64,000 nt of DNA from Chara braunii (taxonomy: Eukaryota; Streptophyta; Charophyceae; Charales; Characeae), in NCBI GenBank assembly GCA_003427395.1, contig BFEA01000524.1, forward strand, positions 737,943 through 801,942. The letters are read 5' to 3'. This document shows, piece after piece, positions 34,286 to 44,337 of the stretch; the first letter of the stretch is position 1, and each line of letters opens with the position of its first letter. The notes under the pieces were generated by a model, which saw only the letters and a list, made by a program, of their open reading frames with translations, made no database searches and was not told the origin of the DNA. The position numbers and the translations under genes are program-made.

Positions 34286-34472
34286 GAACTGCCCGGTAAA
34301 CCGTAGGCAGAGAGAGAGAAGAGGACAACAAACGAGGGGCTGTGACAAACTGTTTCGTCGGAGTTTCACCGACTTATATATATATATATATAAACTCCGA
34401 CGAAACAGTTTGTCACAGCCCCTCGTTTGTTGTCCTCTTCTCTCTCTCTGCCTACGGTTTACCGGGCAGTTC
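34286..34472. repeat. Perfect 81-bp inverted repeat with 25-base spacer
   Basis: Arm 1 (34286-34366) and arm 2 (34392-34472) are exact reverse complements by my base-by-base comparison. Arm 1 begins GAACTGCCCGGTAAACCG and ends TTCGTCGGAGTTT. The spacer is CACCGACT plus a TA run. A third copy with about two differences lies at 35421-35501 in arm-1 orientation. Each arm is followed or preceded by TA repeats. Perfect arms suggest a very recent event or ongoing homogenisation. Confidence 0.95.
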
Positions 34473-34515
34473 TATTTGACGATATATATCTATATATATA
34501 TATATATATATATAT

Positions 34516-35356
34516 ACAGGGTAACCGGCGTTTGGGATGGACCAAATGCCAGAACCCGAACGCCCGAACGTATGGGACCCCCTGGGGATGCGTTCGTTCG
34601 TTCGGGCCGAACGAGGACCCCAAAAACGAAGAAAAAAAAAAAAAAAAAAAAAAAGTCATCAAAAAAATCTGAAAAAAAATATGTTATGGAGAAAAATAAA
34701 TTAAACAAGATTTGCCTCAGCATTACATCTGAATTCCTTACCAAATTTGAAATAAAAATAATATATGGAAAATAAATACTAATAATAAAAATAAATAAAA
34801 ATAAAAAGATAATTAAATTTAGTGAGTGCACTAGCATGTTTTCGACACCGCCATCTTTGGCGATTTTTTTTTTTTTTTTGGCGTAGCTACATGCCCTAAA
34901 AATTTCCATATGTTGACTTCACATAATACAAACCCACTAAAAAAGTTTCAAAAAATAATAAAATTATTTAGACCCCGAACTAAAGTGAAAACAAAAAGTA
35001 AAAAATGAAAAAATACGTGGGCGAGCATGTTATGACACCGCCATCTTTGACGATTTGTTAAATGACAAATGAATAAAATAAATAATTCAAAATGTAGAAT
35101 TCTATAGTAACTATCTTTTGATAAGATACCATGAAATCTTATACACCACCTTGTTTGGCTTAGCCAAATTACTTGAAAATTTACAGGCATTTACCTCACG
35201 TCATAGAGAACTCACAAAAAACAATTCAGAAAAAAATAATTATTTTTAGGCCCCAAAATAATGGTGGGGGCCGAACGCCGTCGGGTTCGGACCCCGTACG
35301 GGACACCGAACGCCCGTACGTACGGAGGTCTGCCCGGGGACCTCCGTACGTGACCC

Positions 35357-35359
<3 letters not shown>
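34516..35359 (-). mobile_element. MITE-like element B, inverted relative to element A
   Basis: Begins ACAGGGTAACC and ends TGACCCTGCA, flanked by TA repeats on both sides. Its left part (GTTATGGAGAAAAATAAA at about 34684, then ACATC and TTACCAAATTTGAA) is the reverse complement of the right part of element A. It contains ACCGCCATCTTTGGCGATTT (about 34848), with a second near-copy at about 35037. About 844 bp, no transposase. Confidence 0.75.
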
Positions 35360-35413
<54 letters not shown>

Positions 35414-35511
35414 TCAAATAGAACTGCCCGGTAAACCGTAGGCAGAGAAGGAGAAAAGGACAACAAACGAGGGGCTGTGACAAACTGTTTCGTCGGAGTT
35501 TCACCGACTCG

Positions 35512-35555
<44 letters not shown>
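35360..35555. repeat. TA microsatellites around a third copy of the 81-bp arm
   Basis: TA run (about 35360-35411), then the third arm copy (35421-35501, in CGTCAAATA...CACCGACTCGTCA context), then another TA run (about 35514-35552). Confidence 0.9.
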
Positions 35556-35556
<1 letters not shown>

Positions 35557-36005
35557 GAATGTTTGCGCGGCCTATTGCGACCGTGCGTAAGGGTTAAGAA
35601 AATTATGCCGCGAGAAAGAAGGACGATTCATTTTTACCCCTTTGTTTTTTATAATTATTATCATTGGACGTTGGAGTTTGTGGCAGCCGTCAAAGTCAAA
35701 TCCCTTGATTTATCTCCAGACCCTGGACGATGGAGCTTGACTCCAAGGTCCTGACAGATGACTGCAAACACAGGCCGGAACTTGTATATCACCCACTCTC
35801 TGCAGAGTGCAGAAGAGGATGTAGTTTTCAACCGCTTGGGCTATTGTCTAGAGCCGAAAGATTAACTTTTCAAGTCTCGTGTGGGACGCCTTACTGATTT
35901 TTGTATCAAAAGGTTATGGGTTGGATACTGAAGGGACTAGGAATGTTTGTTTTGTTTGAGTGTGTTTTTAATTTTATATTTTTAGCGTAGTGTAACGAAT
36001 CGTGA
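35556..36005. other. Non-coding stretch
   Basis: Nothing recognisable between the TA composite and the next dispersed repeat. Confidence 0.35.
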
Positions 36006-36409
36006 GTGATGTGTGTCCTAGTCGACCGAGGACAAGTCGCACTTGGGACCTCAGCCCCCCAATGCGTCGGTTCGCGTGCGGGTTCGATAGAGGCGTAGGA
36101 CCTCGCGTACCCCCTATGCTAGAGTGTATAAGAAACGCCATCGGCTGACCGACCTCTGTGATTGCAACTGATTAACTTTCGCATTGAGGACTGCTAACTC
36201 AACAGGGATACGCCCACCGAAGGGAGGTGACAACTCCCGCAAGTGGAGGTAAGTTATACCTCGCGTAGACCCTATCCTGTGGTAGGGGCGCGTGAGAGGT
36301 ATGACTGGCGCAGTCGGTCGGTGCGGCTACGAAAGCTCAATTTACATCACGATCAAATCCTGGGTGATGAGGCCAAGAGGGTCCCCCTTCGGGACCGATG
36401 CGCTCGACA
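36006..36409 (+). repeat. Dispersed ~400-bp family, copy 4
   Basis: Best match to copy 2 (12085-12490): GTGATGTGTGTCCTAGTCG at the left, then AATGCGTCGGTTCGCGTGCG, GGGATACGCCCACCGAAGGG, GGAGGTAAGTTATACCTCGCG, GCTACGAAAGCTCAATTTAC and GACCGATGCGCTCGACA at the right. The two are collinear over their full length with only small indels. Confidence 0.8.
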
Positions 36410-37808
36410 CCGCTTAAATGATCCTGATGTGTGTATATCCAGTGAGAGTGAATATGTTTTTTGAAAGCATGCTCAACCGCATCAGAGAAATGGGGGAAAA
36501 TAAAGCACTCAAATCCCAAAGAATGTGAAGTGCATGGCATCTCCCTACTCTCTTTACTCTTCCTCGGTCATTCAACAACAAAGGGTAACAAAATATATTT
36601 CACCATCGAGTTTAACCAAGTGGTTAGTGTTTGCTTTTCATTCACTACGTAGGTGTTCGAACTTTTAACTTCACTGCGGAAAAAAATATGGCAAAGGGCA
36701 GCGCACACGTTCACTCAGTTGACCATACTCGTAACCTGTTTTACATCGTATAATTAAGGGGTTGTTACTTTATTTCCCCAAACAATGACTTCTCTTTCTA
36801 CAAATGGTACAGGAGTCATGTTGCTCTTCACTACCACGTACAAAGTCTTCTCTTCCTAATACGACGGGAAGTGAAACCGATACCTACAATTGCTTAGCTA
36901 TAAATAATGTATCTCCACTATTATCTCTCTCATCGCCAGGGTTGAGCTTTATGTAGCTATCATTCCTCTCAGCCCATCATGTAAATTTTTACTACTTTCT
37001 CAAGTTTCCACCAATTTCTTGAAGAAGTCCCCCAGAAGAAGACTTCACTCCTTCCTTGAGAACCTTGTCGCTTCTTGAAAATTCCTTGAAAGTAGAAGAC
37101 CATGCATAGTTAATCCCACATTGCTAAAGCGTGTACGATTGGTGTCAAGTTGCTCAAAACATCTCTCATCTCTCGAGAGTATGGTATCATTTTCCATATA
37201 TTTTTCTCATAGATATCCTAGTAAAGGTGGTGACATAGAAAAGGTGAGACAAAGCTGCTCAATTGACTGAGTAGTTGGACACTTGTTGTATGAAGATTGG
37301 CAATAGCTCAGTCAACCGTGATGACTGGCCGCGAGAGTTATGTTGAAATAGCGCACAAAACATATGCGTCCGAGAAAGTTTTGGGGAGCGGCACCACCCC
37401 AACATTGCCCTTTTCTACGGGTGAGTCTGTTGTCAGAAACTACCACGTTCTTGTTATCGATCGCTGACATGAAGTTCGACTCGAAGGGTTAAACGATACT
37501 ATTTTCGTCATCCCCGAGGTTCGACAATCATCCTCAACTTCGACAAGGGGTTGCTTCGTCTTGTGGAATAGCAAGGCGTAGGATGATTTTGAATCCCCTA
37601 CACCTCACAAGCCTTAAGATACTAAACGATTCCAACTCTGTATTTAACTCCTTTGGTGGCCTAAATACATGGTGGTCTATAGCTCGAATAGTTAAGGGAG
37701 ACTTGACACGATGAAGGAGAAAGAAAACTCAGTACGTGACGAGTAGTGCATCTGGCTGCAGCACCTCCGGAGGCAATGGGAGAGCAATTGGTGGCAGTGA
37801 GACTGTTA
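36410..37808. other. Non-coding stretch
   Basis: No gene or repeat recognised. Confidence 0.35.
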
Positions 37809-38181
37809 TTAAAACTACCGTTTTGTCAAAATGGACATTTTGTATTTTTTAAACGAAATTGAAACTGAGTTTTTTCGACTTTCTTGGCCAAAAACTCGTA
37901 TAAATTTTGTTGCTCCTAAGGGTCCGACATTTTTAAAATGCCGGACCCCCTGGATGTATTAGGACTAAGTTTGAGACCAGATACACCCAGGGGTGCCCGC
38001 TTGGATGTATCTGGTCTAAAGCTAGGTCAAGATACATACAGGGGGTCCAACATTTGAAAAACGCCGGACCTTCAAGAGCAGCAAACTTAGACGAGTTTCC
38101 GACAAAAAAACTTGAAAAAACTCAGTTTTAATTTCGTTCAAAAAATACAAAATGTCCATTTTGACGAAATGACAGTTTTAA
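37809..38181. mobile_element. Foldback (long inverted repeat) MITE
   Basis: About 370 bp, nearly a full-length palindrome. The left arm starts TTAAAACT, with GTCAAAATGGACATTTTGTA and AACTGAGTTTTTTC; the right arm has GAAAAAACTCAGTTTTAAT and TACAAAATGTCCATTTTGAC, ending AGTTTTAA. The inner parts also pair (GCCGGACCCCC with GGGGGTCC, and CCAGATACA with TGTATCTGG). No coding capacity. The target duplication could not be fixed (TA or TTA is possible). Confidence 0.85.
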
Positions 38182-40665
38182 GAGCATCATGAGTGAAACA
38201 CTAAATTACCTTTTCCATAAGTGTGAAGATCTGAAGCCCTGCAGGTGACAACGTCAACATTGAAGAGTGGGAGCTTCACTATTGGCGGTGGGAACATCTT
38301 TCTGCGGTGCCAAGGGCATGAAGCACAATCATAGTCATGCCTACATGTGAAATCAATCGGGTTATAGCTTGTTTACATGATGGACCTATTAGAGATCAAT
38401 CAAAATTTTTTTCATCACATTCAAATTTTTATTTTTTTTTATAATTGTGATTCCATTTATATACTTTATCCTCACTTTAAACCCTTTATAACCTCTCGCT
38501 CCTACGACTTGTGCATCTATCGTTTTTTAGTCATGTTTTAAAAACAATTCATGCCTATAACGTGTCCGAATCTGCATTTGGAAATCTTCCTAATCTTGTA
38601 ATTGAGTTAAACTAGGTGGATAATAGTTGTAGATTTTTTGATTCGATGATATTTGTGATTTTGACTTGCACCTAGTCAAATTCCTCAAATAACTTCATTC
38701 TTTTTTTGTGAATTCCTCACTTCTCAGAGACGATAACAATTATTCATAGCTTAATTCCACTTAGTAAGGATGAATTGCTTCGTTGTTATTGTGTTAAATG
38801 GATCCTCCCTAAATTTACCTTTTTTTTTTTTTATTTCCTTTGTCCTTAACCTGACAGGTCTTACATGTTGCTTGCTCTTCTGACCTATTTATTATAGTCT
38901 TCAATATAAATTTAAATTTAATCATTGCGTTGGTCTAACAAACATGTAGTCAACACTTACTCTTCTTCGTCACTTTCACTTTAACTCACATCCTACCTTT
39001 GAGTTGTATATGGTGTAGACTCGAGTCGTGCCTATTTTTCTAACTCTAGTAATAGCGACTTGGGTTGGACTGTATCGGTTTTCTCACGGTTTGTCTGTGT
39101 TTCTAGTTATCCTTGTTTGTGTGTTGGTTTATATTGGTTGACTCGTGACTTCTGTTTATTTGGTTCTTTTTCTGATAGCTCCTCAAGCTTTAAACTGCAA
39201 ATGACATTGGGATCTCCGTCTTACGTTTTTCGTTATAATGTTGAGTTTTTTGTGTTTGTACTTTGTCTCCTCAATAGGCTGCCTCATTTTGTTGAACATG
39301 AACATAATTTTATGATAGTTGCATCACCTGCAGTGCTTCAAATTTAAGACTTGTCTGTAAGATCATCATATATATAGGATTTATTCACATATCCACGAGA
39401 GCTCTTGAAATATGCTGAACTTTTATTATCAGTGATTCGGTACTTTGTTTTATTTTTTTTTCATTTGTTCAATTTTTTTTTGTCAATCTTAGTGAACAAT
39501 CATTGGTTGAAAGGTCTTCGAGTGTTTGGATGTGTTGAGGCCTAGTATGTATGGTAAATTATCGAGGTGGGTAGGACGGTTGAAATAAAGTTTAAGTTAT
39601 ACCTATTATGATTGTTAACCATGTAGAGACTCAAGGGTGCGTGATGAAAAACCCGTCAGTAACTCAGGCTTCCAATGCTTATTGGATATTATGGGGACCA
39701 CAAGTAATGGCGCTACAAACACAGTGTGAGTATACTTAGTGGTGGTGGAAACGCTAATAATGAGTAGTATTAGTGAATTGGTTGGTTTTGGACGTATTTC
39801 TTATTGGATGTATTTGTGTTCCTGCACCTGATAAGATTGAAACCCGACTGATTCTTCATGGTATGGACCAGTTTTTGTATTGTTTTCCTTTTACAGTACT
39901 TGATTTTCTTATTCGGTAAATCTTTCTCCAAAATATTTCAGATTACTTGGCTTAGTCTAAATATGTTGTTTGGTTTATATATTGGGGTTTAGCCGTACTA
40001 AAACTATTACCTTTTTTTTTTTTTTTTTTTTAAGGTTCAGAATGTAGTAGAGGGTGGTGGTCAGGCCTCAAGAGGTGTCCGTAATTCTCATTCATTGGGA
40101 GGTCAGATGGATTGCGAGGACCCAGAGGGAGTCACCTCAAAATGACACCATGGTACCATGACCTATGCTAATGTTCATACTATTACATTTTCAAATGACG
40201 AATTTCAGTTTTTGGTCGCCTTCATAGTCCAGAGCTACCGTCTTGCTACAGGTTGTTTGAACATGGAGTTTGATCATAGAGTTTGAATAAAGGTTTTGAA
40301 TTGGTGATAGGTTAAGGTTGCTCGTGAGACACTAAACCCGGTTTTCAGTTTTAGCCGAAGTTGGGTGAAGGCCCCAGTATGTTCACCCGGGTCAAATTGT
40401 GAGGTTTTCGGCGTCACCTAAATTATGTTATTTGTAATAAATGTAACCAACTTTTTAAAAATGAAGAAGAAGAAAAACAATGTGTCCGAAGTGGTCGTGC
40501 TAATCATTAAAAAAAATGTTTGACCAAACACGTTCGAAAGGCGTTCGATCGACACCCGAATGTGTTCAGAAGGTCGCGAAAGCTCCAAACACATTCGGTG
40601 TGCTACACAGGCCTCCAAATAATCCGCATTTAGTGAGTGAGATGTGGCCATGAGAAAACTTGTCA
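38182..40665. other. Non-coding stretch
   Basis: No gene. The frame at 39060-39347 has no recognisable domain. T runs occur near 38820 and 40012-40032. Confidence 0.4.
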
Positions 40666-40671
40666 AACATT

Positions 40672-40860
40672 TAGCGACGTAGCTCAGTTGGTAAGGCTCC
40701 CAAGTGGCGTTCGGGAGGTGTTGCGTTCAATCCCAATTGGCCTTATGGGCCTTCATGGGCATGCTTGGTGCCCACCACGTAGAGATGGGAGGTGCAGGGA
40801 TTGGTCTCTTTCAGTCGTTACGGAGAACATATTTTTCGATCTTTGATGCGGTCTTCTTAT
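40672..40860 (+). mobile_element. tRNA-derived SINE (same family as 55802-56188)
   Basis: Begins AGCGACGTAGCTCAGTTGG: TAGCTCAGTTGG is a perfect Pol III A box. It is followed at about 40728 by a B-box-like GCGTTCAATCCC, then CAATTGGCC, a body with GGGCATGCTTGGTGCCCACC, and GGGATTGGTCTC. The second copy, on the minus strand at 55802-56188, shares the A box with GGTAAGGCTC, the B box with CATTGGCC, and the body words. The 3' tail is unclear because an A/T-rich duplicated unit follows directly. Confidence 0.8.
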
Positions 40861-41307
40861 ACAACCCGCAGAGTATCTGCCAAACGACTTAATTCAATAA
40901 ATTATAATAATAGAATCTATAGATAGGTATAGAATAGTCATAAAAAAATACAAACATCAATATTTAAGAATAGATATTAAATATTTACAGATCATATGAA
41001 AATTGATAGACAATATAAATATTATTATTCTATTCTTTTATAATATTCTAACTTGTATTTATAAATTAGTTTTACTAGAATTATACAACCCGCAAAGTAT
41101 CTGTCAAACGACTTAATTCAATAAATTATAATAATAGAATCTATAGATAGATATAAAATAGTCATAAAAAAATACAAACATCAATATTTAAGAATAAATA
41201 TTAAATATTTACAGATCATATGAAAATTGATAGACAATAGAAATACTATTATTCTATTTTTTAATAATATTTTAACTTGTATTTATAAATTAGTTTTACT
41301 ATAATAA
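40860..41307. repeat. Recent 224-bp A/T-rich tandem duplication
   Basis: Two consecutive units starting TACAACCCGC at 40860 and 41084 are almost identical over 224 bp (differences such as GCAGAG to GCAAAG and GCC to GTC; I judge above 90 percent by eye). Very A/T-rich and non-coding. It lies immediately after the SINE. Confidence 0.85.
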
Positions 41308-42380
41308 TCTTTATTTTTTTTATATTGATTGGTCCCTTGGCATGGTCCCTGATGCTATCAGCTTTCTCATGGCCCTTGACCAGTATTGCCCACCTGGAGG
41401 TCAGGCGCAGCCTCTGCATGTCCCCTGTTTGAGGATTGTGAACTCCGACTGGCCAATAGGAGGTCCCCGTAATACTATGAGTAGGAATAGTGGTAGATAG
41501 AAAGTGTAAGGTGAAATCGAGAAAATAATTTAGCTTAGTCAAAAAAATCAAAAAAAAAAAATATTTGTCATGCGTATGTAGGAGGTTATAATTGATGTTG
41601 TTTATGTGCATATGAACGTTATGCTAAGCAAAGTGAACACTAAACAATATACGGGTCGACCAGTCCCAACCTCGCCAAACTCAATGATTGCCTAAAAGTC
41701 ATACAAAAAAAGTTGTTACATGCAAAGAAGTCAGTGGGAGTTGGTGAGCGCTCACCAACCCAATTTTCTACAAATTATGACAAAAATCTGCGTAGAACCA
41801 TGCTTCGCGCCAAAAGAAGACCAACCAACGATTTCATTTTTTTTTGGCTGGTGGCGTCAACCATCTTGGTCTGGTTGCCCCAACCTTGGAAGCCGGGGCG
41901 AATATATTTGCATATATTCGTTTTGCCTGAGGTGCGTAGTGATGATTTAAACTACTAGTACTCGGCCATACATTGACCACCCCCTCACCACGGCTTTCAG
42001 AGGCCGAAAATGCGATAAAAGTCATTGATGAAATTTTTCAACAGCGACTCACCCCCAAAATTATCGGAGTAGGTGGCGAGTTTCTTTTCTACAAGGTTGA
42101 TTTTTAACTCGAGTAACATGCCTCCCAGGCAAAAGTTGTTTGTATTGTTATTTTACATAGCATATATTTTTTTCAGATTTTTCTGAGATTTAAAAAAGAA
42201 GATTAACTTCATGTTCGTGTTGGGAGGGTTTTGGCACTCGTTCGCGTAGGGTTCGGTCAATGCGAACACGATGCTATGCAGCTGGAGGCTACTTGATGCG
42301 AAGAGGACTGTGGTGAGGTGGTGCGGTGACTGCTCACTTTGGTAAGTTTTCAGCACCTGTTTCAGGAGGTGAGAACTCTG
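41308..42380. other. Non-coding stretch
   Basis: No gene. A diverged TTTAAACTACTAGTACTCGG word (about 41947-41966) belongs to the GGTGGTTTAA family. Confidence 0.4.
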
Positions 42381-42710
42381 GGTTTGACGAGTAGTGCGGC
42401 GGGCCCGTAGTGGTGGTTTAAACGGGGTAGCCCCGGACCTTGTTGTTGTATCGTTATGTGCACAGGATTCGGACCCATGATCTGTTCATGCACGCAGGAA
42501 CAGATCAGCCACGTGGGCCCAGCTGTGGGCCTCGCTCCACTACTCACCACATGCATAAAACACGGTAAGTATGGCGGTGAACCTTTCAATGTTCCAGCGG
42601 AAGATTCGTTCTCATTGTGCACATTTGCTGTTAGAGTAGAGGAGCCTTGCGTTTTCGTGTTCGTTGTCGTCGAGGGTAAGCAGTCTGGGCCCTGGCTGCC
42701 CACGGACCGG
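42381..42710 (-). mobile_element. Possible SINE-like remnant with GGTGGTTTAA motif
   Basis: On the minus strand, GGGTCCGAATCCTGTG (about 42461-42476) resembles a Pol III B box. Nearby are TAGTGGTGGTTTAAAC (+, about 42408) and GGAAGATTCGTTCTCATTGTGC (+, about 42600), the latter akin to words of the 55.5-56.5 kb repeats. No A box or target duplication found. Confidence 0.3.
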
Positions 42711-43401
42711 GGCTAGGGCTTTGCCTGAACTCCAGCCACGTGGGGTAACCGATGCTCCGTATGGCCGGTGAAACTTCGCACGTGGACGGTCGTTAGCGTC
42801 CTTATATAGTCAGATCTTCGCCAACCACGTTGGCTTGTTTGCCGGCAACTTCCTTGCAATGCGGCTAAGTAAGGCCATCGATCTACCGTATTCGGCCTAG
42901 GTAGCCAGTGTGGATCTTGCTTTGCCTGGCGTTGCCTTGCCTTGCCTGAAGTCGCGAACGGAAGCAGTTAGGTTCACGGCGTGACTAGGTTGCAAGACGT
43001 GCAACCAGGACGAAGCCAATCATTGGAGGTTGGGCATTCCATCCAGCTATCAATCTGCGACGTGTCGATCTCCGGACATGACCACAGGTAATGACGAGTA
43101 ATGCAGTGATTATCAACGGGCGAACCGACTATCCATGTTTTGTAATTACTACATAATAATTACTACACCGTCAACCTTCATACGTATCATTAGCTGCTGA
43201 AAGGTCTTGACAAGATACGATAGCCGGCTTGCGTGTTGGCCAACACCCCCAGGATCTCACAATCTGATCACGAACCCCACCCGCGATCTCACAATCCAAT
43301 CGCTCGAGCGGGAGGCGAAGAAACAGAACGGGGCAAAGCACCTTGTGAAAGTTTGGATCATCGCCGAGTGATCTCACGAGGAGGCGGCGAAGGAGGAGGA
43401 A
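42711..43401 (+). other. Upstream region of the CHTOP-like gene
   Basis: Non-coding. It probably holds promoter and 5' UTR, but no convincing TATA box at a proper distance was seen. Just before the ATG there is a repeated ATCTCACAATC word (43254 and 43284) and a purine-rich GAGGCGGCGAAGGAGGAGG leader. Confidence 0.4.
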
Positions 43402-44337
43402 ATGTACGGGCGGGGTTCTGCCGGTCGAGGCGATGGGAGGGGTTCTGCCGGTCGAGGCGGCGGCGGGTGGGGACGAGGAGCGGGCGGGGGTTTTCTCGGC
43501 GGTGGAAATGCGGTCGTTGGCGGGGGGGCGGGAGCGGAGTTCGTCAGTCGCCGTGTAACTATGGTCAACGGAGGGATGAATACTCCAGCAGGGATGACAA
43601 CGAATCGGGCGCCAATCACTCTAGACGCACGATTTGCACAGCTGGCGCAAAGGCGGGTGTCGGAGGCGAGGGGAGCACAGCAACAACAGCAACAACAACA
43701 GCAGTATCAGCAGATCAATCAAAACCTCAGGCGGCAGGAATCCTCACAGAGAGTCGTCGAGGCGCGCAATGCGGCGATAACCGCCATGAGACGAGGCGGC
43801 ACGTTTCCGCAACAGCAGCCAATTGCCAACGGGAATGCTACTACCACAGGTGGGGTTTTTGGGAGATTAGGGAGAGGAGCAGGTGGGCGGGGAATGGGAG
43901 TTAGTGGAGGTGGAGGTGGAGGTGGAGCAGGTGGGTGGGGCTTGGGAGGTAGTGCAGGTGGAGGTGGATTCGGGGGAGGGCGTGGTTTAGGACCTGGTAG
44001 AGGAGCAGGACGGGGAGTCGCTGGACAGTTCTCGGCTGGATATGGCGGGGGTCGTGGGACAAGATACAATGGGCTTGTGGACCAGGCGGCCATAGCTGCC
44101 TCTTTTGGGTTAGGTCCTAAAGATCAGTTCCGCCAGTGGGGGCGTGGCGGAAGAGGAGCGGGGGGATTTGGTGGGGGAACGGGTGGCAGAGGGCGAGGAA
44201 GAGGAAGGGGTTGGGGTCGGGGAGGGCAAACCGTATCAAAGGAGGATCTCGATAAAGACCTAGACAGCTACATGCAAGCTACAGAGGCCGGGGCTAACGG
44301 TAATGTTGGAGAAAAGGTGGCGGCCATGGAGGAGTGA
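43402..44337 (+). CDS. CHTOP/FOP-like mRNA-export factor (Gly/Arg-rich protein with C-terminal LDxxLDxYM motif)
   Basis: An uninterrupted 311-codon ORF. Residues 1-50 are Gly/Arg-rich with RGG-like repeats. Residues 74-85 are LDARFAQLAQRR, which matches in place and pattern the N-terminal LxxRFxxx motif of animal CHTOP (Friend of PRMT1). A Gln run follows (about 94-101), then a basic helical stretch with ARNAAITAMRR, a long Gly/Arg-rich middle (about 150-278) with typical methylation-type RG sites, and finally L283-DKDLDSYMQ, the FoP C-terminal duplication motif shared with ALY/REF. In animals that motif region contacts the helicase UAP56/DDX39B in the TREX complex. By homology the protein should bind RNA and help load export factors in the nucleus. 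There is no RRM, so it is not ALY itself. The ATG (AGGAAATGT context) is the first in frame. No intron is visible, so an expressed intronless gene and a retrocopy are both possible. Most family members are shorter (about 250 residues). Confidence 0.8.
   Translation: MYGRGSAGRGDGRGSAGRGGGGWGRGAGGGFLGGGNAVVGGGAGAEFVSRRVTMVNGGMNTPAGMTTNRAPITLDARFAQLAQRRVSEARGAQQQQQQQQQYQQINQNLRRQESSQRVVEARNAAITAMRRGGTFPQQQPIANGNATTTGGVFGRLGRGAGGRGMGVSGGGGGGGAGGWGLGGSAGGGGFGGGRGLGPGRGAGRGVAGQFSAGYGGGRGTRYNGLVDQAAIAASFGLGPKDQFRQWGRGGRGAGGFGGGTGGRGRGRGRGWGRGGQTVSKEDLDKDLDSYMQATEAGANGNVGEKVAAMEE

Noticed and set aside
43233-43904. 223-codon plus-strand frame overlapping the CHTOP-like ORF
   Set aside because: Different frame, low-complexity Arg/Gly/Thr composition from the GC- and purine-rich repeats; the 43402 frame has the recognisable motifs.
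43719-44093. Pro-rich minus-strand frame
   Set aside because: Mirror of the Gly-rich coding repeat on the plus strand.
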